DNA of 64,000 bases from Pyrrhoderma lamaoense (GCA_002794735.1 NBAZ01000001.1:2170001-2234000), one strand, 5' to 3'; numbered from the stretch's first letter, positions 48,566 to 60,633 are shown. A program made the numbers and translations. Notes: a model not told the origin generated them from the sequence alone.

Positions 48566-48900
48566 CAGATCTTTCATCTGTACCAATAAAATTGATTCCG
48601 TATAGCAATGCATATTCATTGTGCCTGTACTCACGGGAATGATATCTATGACTGCACACACGTCATACGAGATGTACATGTGCATTCGATGTCAGAAGTG
48701 CATGATGTCTTTTCGATCTTGTATGAGTACTAATTTGCCACTAGAACTGTAATTGTACTTCTATCAGAACCATGTCCTCATTAAAGACAAAGACTTGCGT
48801 GAATATGAAAATTGATCAGAAGAACCGCCCCTAGATGAAATTCATATAGTAAACATTAGCAAACAATTCCCACCTTAAAATTCACCCAACACAACACAGC
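48566..48900. other. Spacer between RRP15 and GID8
   Basis: 335 bp, same-strand spacer, no gene or repeat recognised. Confidence 0.4.
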
Positions 48901-50103
48901 ATGGTAAAATTTTGTTCCTCCTGAATAAATTACCAGATTCTCATTTTTTCAATCATGATAATTCTAGAGCTCTTCCTCATCAAATAGGATCACATCAGCC
49001 ATACCAAAGGAAGAATGGGACAGACGTCTACATGAAGTCCAAATAGCTAAATCGTGAGTATGCGTCATCAACTTTTCCGTGATTATCTCGTAGTCAAAGG
49101 ATGAACAAAATAAATGGGAATCTCTCTGAAATAAGTGATGATCCCAAAATTTGCATGTATTATCTGAAATCGAGTTCAATCTTGTCTTTGAGAGTATCTG
49201 CGTTGTTTTACTGATTATACTTCCATGTTCCATAGTGACTTGAACCGACTTGTGATGGACTACCTTGTTATTGAAGGATACAAGACCGCTGCTGAAGAAT
49301 TCAGAAAGGAGGCTGAAGTTACAGAGAAAGTTGATCTACAGAACATCGAATACAGGACAAACATTCGAGAAGCTCTTCAGCGGGGAGATGTTGAGGAAGC
49401 CATCGTACGGGTCAATGATTTGAATCCTGAAGTAGGTTATAGGTTTCTTTCTTCTCACGGATGATTAAAACTTTCATGCACCACGCTGAGGCACTTGTGT
49501 CTCTGAGGAAACTCAATCACCAAAACTTCAGTCTTCAATATGATATACTCTATGTTATCAACTATTTTTAGGATCTTTATCAATGAAGCATATGCTAACA
49601 TTCTATAACTTTCTTTCGTAGATTCTAGACACGAATCCATATCTCTATTTTCGTCTGCAACAGCAAAAGTTGATTGAGTATATTCGTCAAGGCCGCATTA
49701 CCGAAGCACTCGAGTTTGCACAACAAGAGTTAGCACCACGCGGAGAAGAACGCCCTGAGTTTCTATCAGAATTAGAGCGCACGATGGCTTTGCTTGCATT
49801 TGAGTCAACTCCTACACTCCCAGCGGCCATCGCTGAGCTGTTGTCCCCGGCACAGCGACTGAAAACCGCAGGTGAGCTTAATGCCGCAATACTCGAAAGT
49901 GTCAGCCATGGAAAAGAACCGAAACTGGTGGATCTTATAAAACTCTTATGCTGGGGAGAAGCGATGCTTGAGGAAAGAGCCGAGTTTCCGAAGGTAATAA
50001 CGCTTCCTTTGCACGTTGGGACAAGCACATCTGACATTGCCACATTCACTAAATTCAGGTTGACTTGCGGGATGGGTTGTATTCTTCTGAAGGGTCGAGA
50101 TAG
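48901..50103 (+). CDS. gid8: GID/CTLH ubiquitin ligase subunit Gid8
   Basis: Scaffold subunit of the GID (CTLH) E3 ligase that removes gluconeogenic enzymes. Exons: 48901-48903, 48968-49053, 49236-49431, 49622-49993, 50059-50103; 233 residues, normal for the family. LisH: SDLNRLVMDYLVIEGYKTAA; CTLH: IREALQRGDVEEAIVRVNDL; CRA: IEYIRQGRITEALEFAQQEL then GEERPEFLSELERTMALLAF. The first exon seems to be the start codon alone, followed by a 64-nt intron (48904-48967, GTAAAA...TTCTAG). Without it no ATG is in frame upstream of EEWDRRLHEVQIAKS. The 182-nt third intron is longer than its neighbours. Confidence 0.88.
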
Positions 50104-50649
50104 ACGAAGGCGTGCATGTGGTTTCGTGAGTGGGTGTGAGAATGTGAGTAGTGTACGATACTTTTTTAATTGTACATAATGTATTATAATAGGATGTACG
50201 CCTATACCTCCAGGAAATGAGACACTATTGAAAAGTTGTTGTGTTATTGAGTGTTACCTTTTATAACAAATATAATACATCCCCAATGAACAAGTTATAA
50301 TAAAAGTGTAACAGAGTAATAATTAAATTTGTAATAAGACTATAATTTAGTTGTAATAGAAATGTAACACGCCACAGGCATCTCCTTTGGGCGATTGGCA
50401 TGCCAGGGACTAGTGGGACAGCACTAGATGCAGCGGCAATCCTGTCAACACTCCTGTCCGTGACCTGCATCCACTTTGCGTCGTGCGAGCCTTGCCGACC
50501 TTCTTTCCTCTACCACCTCGCCTCTTCTCTCCGTATCTCTTCTTCTCTTTTTGACTCCATCACCACAGCTCTCTCACCGACATACACTCTCTTTACGAGA
50601 CCTGTGATACCTCCTAACCTTCTCTGATCGGCGCTCGCGCTCATCTTTC
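50104..50649. other. Spacer with diverged 21-nt AT repeats, upstream of BCK1
   Basis: About 545 bp. The part near BCK1 (50480-50640) is CT-rich like a fungal 5' leader. The part at 50250-50371 is repetitive (see separate entry). No gene recognised. Confidence 0.4.
50250..50371. repeat. Diverged AT-rich repeats with an inverted partner
   Basis: Two 21-nt copies at 50294-50314 and 50350-50370 agree at 17 of 21 positions; three of the four differences are transitions. A weaker copy starts near 50328. A reverse-complement-like copy (GTTACCTTTTATAAC) begins near 50252. It may be one end of a decayed element. Confidence 0.5.
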
Positions 50650-53600
50650 ATGGCCGACGACAACCAGTCGTCAGGACATGGTCGGAGGAGAGGCCCAAGA
50701 GTTAGAGGTCCTCTTTATGTTACGAACCCAGGTGATGATTCCGACGAAGATAACCTGAATCGAACCACCAATGCTCAGCGTGTAAACCCTAATGCTTACC
50801 CACTTCCGCTCCCGAGCCCGTCTTCACATTCTCCATTCTCAGAGCAATGCTCTCTCCCTTCCACTTCCTTGCCATCAAAGAGCCACATGCCTAACAATGT
50901 TGTCCCGGAAGCGAATACATATACGCACAGGTCCAATCCTTCAAATCCGTCGTTATCATCCCCTGGATCCAGCTCCCCAGCTGCAGAGATCACACCACCT
51001 CCAAGTACTCCAGGTGTCAGCGGCCCTTCAGAAGAAATCGGACCACCACCCGATGACAGACAAGACTGTCGTCCACCTAATACAGTAGGTCGAATGATGG
51101 ATAGGACTAGGGGTCCCCAACGACCTAATGGAACTAGACAAGCACCAGTAAGTCCACGAGTCTAAATCACCTAACTGTGACTGTATGGTGTCTAACTGAC
51201 TTTTCTTATGAAAGACGCCTATTGTCACTGCAAACGTCTACGGTTCTCCAACACGTGAATTAAGCGCTCGCAAGATTATGATACTTGCAACAGCGGATTG
51301 TGATAACTACCAGCCTCTAGACATCACTGGCATTCGAGATGCCATTGTAGTAAAGGAAAAAATCTTCACAAAGGTATAACGCTTTGTTCATCAATTCGGC
51401 GTTACAGTTGTTCTGACTATATGTGTTTCACAGTTGCAAATATCAGATGATCAGCAACCATTTTTTTCTATCTATCGTACAGAGATAGGATCCTTTGCCC
51501 TGGGTGCAGCTCTGTCCGATGACGCTCTCATGGACTTATGTTTGAAGGAGGGAGACGATAAGGGTACAGTCAAATTCTTGGTCCAACACACATCTGCTCC
51601 AGTTCATCTACGACCACCACCGATCACTAGTCACGTCCCACCTGTTCTTCCTTATGACAGCTTCAGATCTCCCAGTCAAAGGGCTCGTTCCACGAGATCA
51701 AACCATGAAACAATGTCGAGTACGAGCGAATCATTTCCCATGGACCAGTTTCCGGGTAACGAAGGTTCTGCCTCTGATGAATTAGATCATTCCGAACGTG
51801 AAAGACTTAGAAACCCAGCCAAACCGGGACAACAGTACTACTTCGGTAACACATTTATCCCTGCATCACCCTTGGATCCTCGTCGAATTCCACCCTTAGG
51901 TACCAGAGAAGCTTCTCCTCGGAGGCCTTTGTCTCCATCTAAAACACTTATGCTTGACACTGGTTCCTCCGGTTCCACTTTGATGGCTAGGGACAGGAAT
52001 CGTGGAATTATTACTCCGACTGCTCAGCAAAACTTCTCTCCGAATGGAACTGAGAATCCAAGTAACTCACCGTCATGGAGGAAAACTCATGGACATAGCG
52101 CATCTGATACTGCCCCGGATAGGGATCGGCAACTGGACATTGAAAGACAACAGCTCGCTGAACGAGAAGCACGAGCAACCCGAAGAGATGGCAGGCTTGA
52201 TAATGCGGCAAAGTCTCGTCGACAGAAGGACTACCTAGAACCATGGGTTGTGGTTCCTTCACCGAAGACTGAGAAGCCTTCGGTTACGGAATCAACAACC
52301 CCAAGAGCTCCTCAGCATATAACTACATCCATTCCGTCTAGCCAGTATCAATCAGAAGCCACAAACCTTCACTTCGATCGAAGTCCTTACGCAAGGTCCC
52401 GAGGCAATCTTCCCCCGGTTCCCGTTCAGCCACGGGGACCACCACCACCACCTCCAACTGAGGCCACCCGTTCACATCGTACTCATGGTCAGGTTGTCCC
52501 TCCAAATTGGGCTGTCAGGTACAATGGTGGTGATCAACGTACACCATTGCACTCGGCTAAAATCCGTCTTGCTGCTGCTAAGAGCCTTGATAATTTAAGG
52601 AGTCCTCTTTCCGCTACTAGCAATAGTTCAAATTCATCTCGAAAACCAAGTCAATCAAATCTGGCGCGTCCCCCTGCGACGACGCAAAAGAACATTCAAG
52701 CTGGTTCTTTCGTAGACATGGACTCCCCTACCTCTCGGCGCGAGCCTCCTTCTGCAGGTTTGCCAAAGTCATTTGACAGCAGAAATAATTTTTCACCGAC
52801 TTATCCTACCCGACCTCAAATCAGCACCTCTCAGAATCAGTCAGAGGTTGGACAATCGACCCAACGATCTCAATCTAGCCGAGAGCTAACAACAAATGGT
52901 ACTTTATTAAATCCAAGTTCATGGAAAACAGAAGACATGTCTAAACTACGTCCAGCGACTGACGATATCGGTGCTTCGCCGACACCTACTCGAGTGCCTC
53001 GGCCATTGCCTCCTGTTGGTGGATCGTATTCTGGGGGGACTATCAATGCAATTGACTTTGCAAACTTTGATATTGATGATTCTCGCTCACCCCGAGGCAT
53101 CTCCCCCCATCATCCCTATGCAGCTCCTTCAGCACATACAATTCGTGCTTTACCTCCAACCGCATCTTTATCTCAAACTGGTATTAAGCTAACTGATGCA
53201 GCAACCGTGAATCAAGCCTATGTCTCAGAATCTTCCCCACTAACTCGTGGACATGGTTCTTCTAGTCCAGATAGTCCACGCCGTGCTCCTATGGATAAGC
53301 GTGAAGCTGATTTGAGGGATGAATCGGCCTTATCATCCGCTCATGATTCCCCAGTGTATGATGGTGATGTCGAATCGAGTGGCACGATTAGGAGGGGTGA
53401 TAGAAACTGGGCTGCCTTTGTGGGTTCACAGATCGGTAGTGAAGGTACTTTGAAGCCGGGACGTGGTGGCGATAAACGTCTACCTGAAATCCGTGCACCG
53501 CTAATTACTGGCGAAATATCTTCTTCTACAATTGATGATGGTAATGAGTCAGATATTGATTATGACGAAGATGATGGTTCTAGTTTATGGGCAGAACCAC

Positions 53601-55304
53601 TTAAGCCCCAGAATCCTCCGAAATCCCAACATGATATCTCTCCTACAATCAACACTTCCGGGAGTATGATATCACGTTCTCCATATGGATCAGCAGGTAT
53701 TCCACCCAACTTCCCCCGCCTAACTTCCCACCACCGCCGCCGCCTCCTATTCAAACTAGTAACAGACGAAAAACTGATAAGTCTGGAAGAAGTAATCGTG
53801 ACAGTCAGTTTATCAAGGCTGGAGAAAGTACTTGGGCCCCACGTCCTCCACCTGAAGAAATTACTGAACGTTTAGATTCCTTCTTCCCTAATCATGACCT
53901 TGATGAACCACTCATTGATTCCTCGTCTGGTGGGTCGTCTCCGACAGCTGCGGAACCACCTGTCCGTGGTTTCCAAGGATCTAGTGCAGACAAGGAAAAG
54001 AAGTTCCGGCACAAGAAATCCATCCGCGTTGTGGCTGCAGAGGGAAAGAAGAAAATTGATCGGTCTTCTAAATCAGATTCATCTACTGTATCAACTATGT
54101 TACGAAGAAGGAATACGAAGCTTTGGGGAAGTAAGCTTGAGGAAGTTACTAATTTCCCCCTTCCCAATGTTCCTCCTGTGCCTGAGTCGCCTACTCACTT
54201 GAATCCTAAACGTAAGTCTATGAATTACACTCCTGGTGTAGTAACTGATTTCTTTGGGAATAGCCATATTCAAATGGGTTCGAGGTGAACTTATCGGCAA
54301 GGGTACTTATGGCCGCGTATACTTAGCTCTGAATGCTACGACTGGAGAGATGATTGCCGTGAAGCAAGTGGAAATACCAAAGACTGAAGCCGATCGAGAT
54401 GACAAGCGACAAGTTAGTGTCGTTGAGGCACTGAAACTGGAAAGTGAAACCTTGAAAGACCTTGATCATCCGAACATCGTCCAATACCTGGGCTTTGAAC
54501 AGACACCGGATTTCTTGAGCATGTGAGTTTAAATTTCTTTTTTCGAATAATGGTATTTGTTTTAACACAATCAATGCATCAGTTTCCTTGAATATGTACC
54601 TGGTGGATCAGTCGCAGGCTGTTTGCGAAAGCACGGTAAATTTGATGATCAAGTCTCCCGCTCATTTACTTCCCAGATATTGGCTGGCTTAGAGTATTTG
54701 CACCATAACGGTATCATTCACAGAGTAGGTTTTTAAATTTACATACAAAAACATTGCAACGTCTAATATTACTTGCAGGATCTTAAAGCAGATAACATTC
54801 TTGTTGATCCCTCCGGGATTTGCAAGATATCCGACTTTGGTATCTCAAAGCGCACGGAAGATATCAATGAAAATGGAATTCATACATCAATGCAGGGCTC
54901 CGTATTCTGGATGGCTCCGGAAGTCGTCCAGGCCGCTCGTAAAGGAGAACAACATGGATATAATGGGAAAGTTGATATCTGGAGTCTGGGATGTGTAGTG
55001 CTAGAGATGTGGGCGGGACGACGACCTTGGCAAGACACAGATGCCATCGCTGTAATTTACGAGGTAAGTTATGTTTTCATTGCAATGAAAGTAATTTATG
55101 GGCGCTCACGATCTATCATTACAGTTAATCACGAAACAAAAAGCACCCCCTGTTCCCCCTGATGTAAAACTCGGGCCAGACGCCGATGACTTTAGGGCAA
55201 AATGTTTTGCCATTAAACCTGATGAGAGGCCATCTGCATCTGAGCTTCGTTTACATCCTTATTTGATTATGCAACCAGGCTGGACCTTCACTGGATTTAA
55301 ATGA
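50650..55304 (+). CDS. bck1: MAP kinase kinase kinase Bck1 (one apparent frameshift)
   Basis: Top kinase of the cell-wall-integrity MAPK cascade, acting between protein kinase C and the Mkk kinases. Seven exons: 50650-51147, 51215-51373, 51434-54211, 54264-54522, 54583-54724, 54779-55063, 55125-55304; about 1,433 residues. A long disordered Ser/Pro regulatory part is followed by the Bck1-type block STWAPRPPPEEITERLDSFF then PNHDLDEPLI, and a C-terminal kinase domain: glycine loop GELIGKGTYGRVYLAL, catalytic lysine in IAVKQVE, catalytic loop HRDLKADNIL, activation segment start SDFGISKR, substrate site GSVFWMAPEV. All kinase residues are intact. The CCCCC run at 53713-53717 needs one extra base to read PPNFPPPNFPPPPPP and continue to the kinase. 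Confidence 0.93.
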
Positions 55305-55657
55305 TTTTTTTGTTGTTTACCCTTCTTTTTGTTCTTTTATCCAACGTTCAACTATATTCACTTTCTTTACCTGTAGTACACATCTTGTCTTCTTTGAACA
55401 TCCACCTTATTAAGATCTCATGCATATTTTTTGCCGTCCATCCTGCATATACCTTGTCTTGTAGCACAACAAATTACTGTTAATGCACTGAACCCTTACA
55501 TGTATCCTGTCACGTTTATTACACTGATATTTCTAAAAATAAGTATGAGGTCATGATCCGCATCCTTATAATATCGCCGAGTACTAGTGCCCCACATTCC
55601 AATTTTCCACAAAATTATAGGCTCTACGCCATCCGAGTCTCCCTTCAAGTGTCAGAA
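55305..55657. other. Spacer between BCK1 and IQ-motif gene
   Basis: About 350 bp, T-rich after the BCK1 stop; no gene recognised. The IQ gene frame is open upstream to 55553. Confidence 0.4.
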
Positions 55658-57706
55658 ATGAACCCCTTAGAGAGTCAAAAAAAGGGCTTGTCAGATGACG
55701 ATGCTGCCGCACTGATACAAAGATCATGGAGAAGAAGAAATGATGCCCTGAGTGCTCATGCTCGCTGGGAAGAGGCAGCAAAGCATGCTAAGCTTCAGGT
55801 ACTACAGCTCCTCCTGATGCTAATATAGTTCCTGACCACTCAGTACTCGGTCCCCCTATGTATAGACTTTAAGGGAAGAAGCAAGTGAAGGAAAGAATGA
55901 CCCATCCAACAGATGGAAGCGTGCCGCTTTCTTAGCAAATCAACTAGGTGGTAGTGATCAAATACATACCAGTAGACTTCGAAAACAGAAGAATAGCATG
56001 AGTACTGACGAGTCCGGGTCTCATGGGAATGAAGATGCGAAGATTTTGGAAACACAGCACTGGCTAGAGCTGACTGACAGGTGGCGTATCAGCTGTGCAA
56101 GAGGATCAATTCCTCCTCCCGAAAAAAGTATTTGACGATTCTGATTTTTATTTTGTAGTAAACATAGATATGGATCCAATTGCAAGTATTTTACATATCT
56201 CTTCTTGTAATAGCTCATTGATATTGCACTTATCTGTACATATAGTAAAGGTATGAAATTGTCTCAGAGGGATTAAGTACTCTACACAATAGAATGCCTA
56301 GTACTATCACAGGCAGTGGCTTCAGGAAGATACGGAAGAGAATTTTTTCAGATGGTTAGGTTTAATGTTCCGATCTTGTGAATTCGAATCTCAATTTGAC
56401 CCAACTAAGGCTTGATCGGGGGTCTGGTAAAAACGTCTCACTGAAAGAGTGTCCCCGAGAACAGCTAGAGCGAGAAGTAATTGTTTAATCTATCATTCAA
56501 GGTCCAAAATCGCATTCTAACTTCTAATACGAACAGAGAATAATGTATGTTGTATCGCAGTTGAGGCATAGACTTTAGACTGAAAAGACGCTGAAGCTAT
56601 CTTTCGGCAGAGCAAAGTGGGATTTTTCGTTTCCTCGATTATAGTGTACATTGAAGATGATCACTGATGCTTATACGGTAGGATCAAATTATTTGGTTAT
56701 AGTTGATGACAAGGGGCTTTTGCGCTGGGCTCGGAATAATGAACTTGTAGATACCACTGCTGGAAGATGGCAAGATTCTGGCGATGGATCTGGAATTGTG
56801 CCTTTTGATGTCTCAAGAAGTGATCAACAAGTCGTTCGGCGAACCAGTTTTGAACTGACTTCAACCCAGACACAGTCCTCAGAGGTTTCAGCTGGTAGTA
56901 TCGAAAGTCAAAATGCTACACACTACGCCGATTCCAGGAATATTAAGAACCCGGTTAAAAGATGGCTCAGAAAACATCTTACAATAAAAGGTTGGACAGA
57001 GAAGATGTTAAGAAAAACCGTTAGGAGGAATACATGGATTTATGTTGCAGATAAACAATGTCAGTTAGGGTTAAAGAACATAGTATGATGCCATCGTATT
57101 AACCCTTATAAAGTCAATATTTACATAGGTATCAAAAGTAAGAAAGCCTGTTAGGGGTGTTAACGATCCTCATCTAGCTAATCCTCATCGCTAGACACGG
57201 GGACATTCCAGCACTCTTCATTTTTGTCTGGGGGAAGGTCACATCCGCAGGTCTAATTTCGGTACACAATGGAATGATACACAAACTATCCCCATTGTCC
57301 GGACATTATAGGACGTCCATTGATGTATGTGCTTTTCCCAGAAACCTGGATAGTAGCCACATTTTAATGGTGTATATATTATCTTAGAACTTCAGATTGT
57401 TCGTCAGTGCTCTGTCTGAAAAGGGGGTGGATATGCATCGGGTAGAAATAAGTAGAGCCGAGGTAGCTCTTTGGGGGTACAATGAATATTCTCACTACAA
57501 TCTTGCTGTGTTGAGCTCATTTTTGACACAGGATCGAACACGTCAAAAGGGCGGAGAAAAAGAAAAATGAGCTTGAAAAAAAGGGTAAGGATAAGACAGA
57601 ACAGATAACAGAGAAGGTCTTTTCGTACCCGCAATCTTTGGGGGAGAACTTACGTTGGCGAAGAGATATTCTTGAAGGAAGAAAGAGGAACCGGAAGGAC
57701 AATTGA
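55658..57706 (+). CDS. Fungal IQ-motif protein of unknown role (one apparent frameshift)
   Basis: About 431 residues. Exons: 55658-55798, 55866-56080, 56251-56260, 56302-56354, 56410-56476, 56537-56544, 56597-56616, 56682-57059, 57129-57137, 57195-57324, 57388-57476, 57532-57706. An IQ motif (AALIQRSWRRRND) near residue 19 should bind calmodulin. Further blocks: RWKRAAFLANQLGG, YYHRQWLQEDTEENFFRWLD, LRWARNNELVDTTAGRWQDS, TWIYVADK, FQHSSFLSGG and LSPLSGHYRTSIDNFRLFVS. I recall a fungus-wide family with these blocks, without known function. Three exons are 8-10 nt. GGGGG at 57230-57234 needs one extra base to join FLSGG to KVTSAGLISVHNG. The last intron replaces an early stop and yields the family end ALWGIEHVKRAEKKK. 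Confidence 0.82.
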
Positions 57707-57926
57707 GACCGTAATCACTGACAATTGGGTATTGCGCTTCAACCTCGATTTAATATGACAAACCCTAATCCGAGTTATTGATTATAATTATTTTTCTTCC
57801 GTTGATCTTTTATTGTGTATATACCCCCTGTTTACAGACCAGCTCCTTTTGCTTCGTGCGTACTACTCAGATGAATTGAGTTGATTGTCCATAATTCTTA
57901 TTTTCTTTCAAGAGCATGTGGTTTGA

Positions 57927-58730
57927 TCATGGTGCCCTAGCCCATTCACTCTCAATATCCATAACGCTTACCGGCTGAGCTGCCTAAATCAAAGTGATGA
58001 GTCCACGTCTGATTCTATGTTATCCATCACCCTACCTTTTCATCATAGTCTGTCCATTCCCCTTCTGTCAAGTCAACCTCCGTGAACAACGTGTTTGATT
58101 CCAGACCCCTACATTTCCAGATACCCTGAAATTTTTGTGTGAGTAGAACGTCGAACGTGGTGCATAAAATGGTATACCCTAGGGTTAAACCCTATGAATT
58201 CGAGCCCCCGGCAGTCAAGGACGACAAGAGGTGCCAGTTGTCCGTTTGCCTCGGCTGTGTAAGGCAGTGGCGGGGTGGAATCAAATTTTGCTGAGCTTTC
58301 TCGTTTACAGTTTGAGCAACGCCATACAAAATGCGCCGTTGACCCTTTCCCTGACGTTAATTCTCGTTCCTCCTGTGCTATCTTTGAATATGGTTGAATA
58401 ATATAGAGTAACCCTTAAAGTGCTTACAAGGCGATTCATTGAGACTTCTTTGGGATGTTCCTCATGGCAGCTATTACATTTTACCTGTGTATATGCGAAT
58501 AGTAAGAGATATCAATTAGGGTTCGACTGACAATAATGCTTTACAACAATCTTGATATGCATACGTACTCTGAAAAAAAACTCAAAATCGTCGGCCGCTG
58601 GTATGAGGTCGGTAACATTTTCGAGGTTAGCCCTAATCGACAACTGTAACTTCTATCAATGAAAAAAAAGACGGGTACATATGTAAAGGGGTAGGTGCGT
58701 GCTATCGATGGTTCAAGGACTTACAACCAT
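57927..58730 (-). CDS. CXXC zinc-binding protein, UPF0587 (DUF866) family
   Basis: Small conserved eukaryotic protein (human C1orf123/CZIB family) of uncertain role. Six exons: 58725-58730, 58569-58643, 58428-58484, 58178-58372, 58036-58125, 57927-57983; 159 residues, the expected length. Zinc-site cysteines are in KCNSCHEEHP and WRCSNCKRESS. Other blocks: NVTDLIPAADDFEFFF, ANGQLAPLVVLDCRGLEFI, EGEWTDYDEK. The first exon is only ATG GTT. All phases match. Confidence 0.9.
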
Positions 58731-59139
58731 TATGTCAGTTAGAACAAAAGAAGGACAAATACGGTAACCATCAAGGGGGTTTTCAAGACTCCGAGGAAAT
58801 TAATTTCGGCTAACTGCCTAATAGGGGTTATCAGATAATGATTTTTGGGGCGGAGCTCGCATCTGAGAACAACGTGCCTGGCGGCCCCGGGAAACGGCTC
58901 TCGCTTGATGAGAATGACTTTTTGTATGTACAATGAAGACCATTGAAGATGTATCTTACTCCGGCGAATCCGGCGATGTCTTTTACACAACAGAATAGGT
59001 CTCAGTCTCATTGGATCGAGGAATACTCAGTGTCCGCGAAGGGGTTTTACTCAGCTGTTAATGGCGTGATCGGATTTCTCAAGGCAAGGACTGAGTCCGA
59101 GTCATGCCTCCTCAACCTTGGTTCTGTCCACATAGGACG
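58731..59139. promoter_or_regulatory. Divergent intergenic region, CXXC protein / nitrilase
   Basis: About 410 bp between divergent starts. An alternative nitrilase ATG lies in frame at 59104. Confidence 0.45.
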
Positions 59140-60633
59140 ATGGTCTCCCCAAGAATAATCAGAGCTGCTGTGGTACAAGCTTGTACATCTGCTTACTCTC
59201 TTGATGACACGTTGGACAAATTAAAGTTCTATGCATCGGAAGCAAAGAAACAGGGAGCACAGCTAGCCGTATTCCCAGAGGCGTTGTGAGTACATAAAAG
59301 GACGCGGGCCTTTTGATTTTTTATAAGAATTTCCTAATCAAGTAATAAACAATCAATTTTTTCCCTTTTTTTTAACGAAGTATCGGGGGCTACCCGAAGA
59401 TGTCCACCTTTGGAGCCGTTGTTGGAACAAGATCGCCAGAAGGTCGAGATGAATTTCTCAAATACTATAACTCCGCCATTGAACTTAATATTCCTTCACC
59501 TGCGGTTGCAACCATCGAGAAGATTAGTAAAACATCAGATATATTTCTCGTGATCGGTGTTATAGAGAGGGATGGTGGGACTCTTTATTGCACAGCTATA
59601 TTTGTTGACCCAGAAGAAGGGTTCATAGCCAAGCATCGCAAGTTAATGCCAACTGCCTCTGAAAGATTAATTTGGGGACAAGGAGACGGCTCAACTCTCC
59701 CGGTGGTAGACAAGTCATTTAAAAGCAATAGTCAGAGCAATGAATGTATCTCAACTAAAATATCGGCATCAATATGCTGGTAAGTGTAGTACAACTTATG
59801 ATATTTCAATATAAAAACGTGGAGTTGACATTTTTATACAAAATATAAACAAGGGAAAATTATATGCCTCTTTGTGAGCGTCTATCCGTCTCAGAAATCT
59901 ACAAAAAGGATTTTCTCATTTTATTTATATCTCTAGTAAGGACCTTCTACTATTCAAAGGGGACACAGATCTATTGTGCACCTACCGTCGATGCTCGCCC
60001 AGTGTGGCAACACACAATGAAACACATAGCACTTGAAGGAAGATGTTTTGTCCTTTCAGCTTGCCAGTTTAGTAGAGAAAAGGACTACCCTCCTGATCAT
60101 CCTGTGGTGGATGCAAATAATCGTGACCCTGAAAATGTGATGATAGCAGGTGGTAGTGTGATTGTCAACCCGCTGGGTGAAGTGCTTGCTGGACCCTTGC
60201 TAGACCAGGAAGGGGTTCTCGTAGCAGATCTTGACCTTAACGACGTTGTACGAGGAAAATTCGACTTAGATGTTGTTGGGCACTATGCACGCCCGGATGG
60301 TGAGTAAGATAGTGATCTTCTATTGTTTACGTCTTCTTCTCAGAAAAATATTTAATGCTTACTTCCATCTTTGGCTATAAGTTTTCCAATTTAATGCTAA
60401 TATCCCTCTCGCTAAATAAACAATGGATATTTTTTGATTACAACATCCGAAAGGACAGACCGACGACATTGGTATCGGAAGACGGACCAAAGAAGCGTCT
60501 TATCTCTTTTCTCGTTTATAGAATACTAGCCAGAAAATCTCATTGTGTCGGAATTTCAAAAATAAATTGTTTTCCAAAACCCCGGAACATGAAAATCATA
60601 TATGTTTATACGTTTAAAACTAAAAAGTGTTGA
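59140..60633 (+). CDS. Nitrilase (carbon-nitrogen hydrolase superfamily)
   Basis: Hydrolyses nitriles or related C-N bonds through a Glu-Lys-Cys triad. Exons: 59140-59285, 59381-59779, 59854-60299, then about 60344-60633. Catalytic Glu in AVFPEAFIGGYPK, Lys in KHRKLMPTASE, Cys in SICWENYMPLC; YCAPTVDARPVWQHTMKHIA and GGSVIVNPLGEVLAGP follow, as in plant- and fungal-type nitrilases. A 60-nt in-frame piece (59885-59944) splits ENYMPLCERL from FYYSKGTQIYCAP, where relatives have no insert. The last exon adds 96 residues of no clear homology after HYARPDGE, so the true C-terminus is uncertain and may be near 60350. An upstream ATG at 59104 is possible. Confidence 0.88.
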
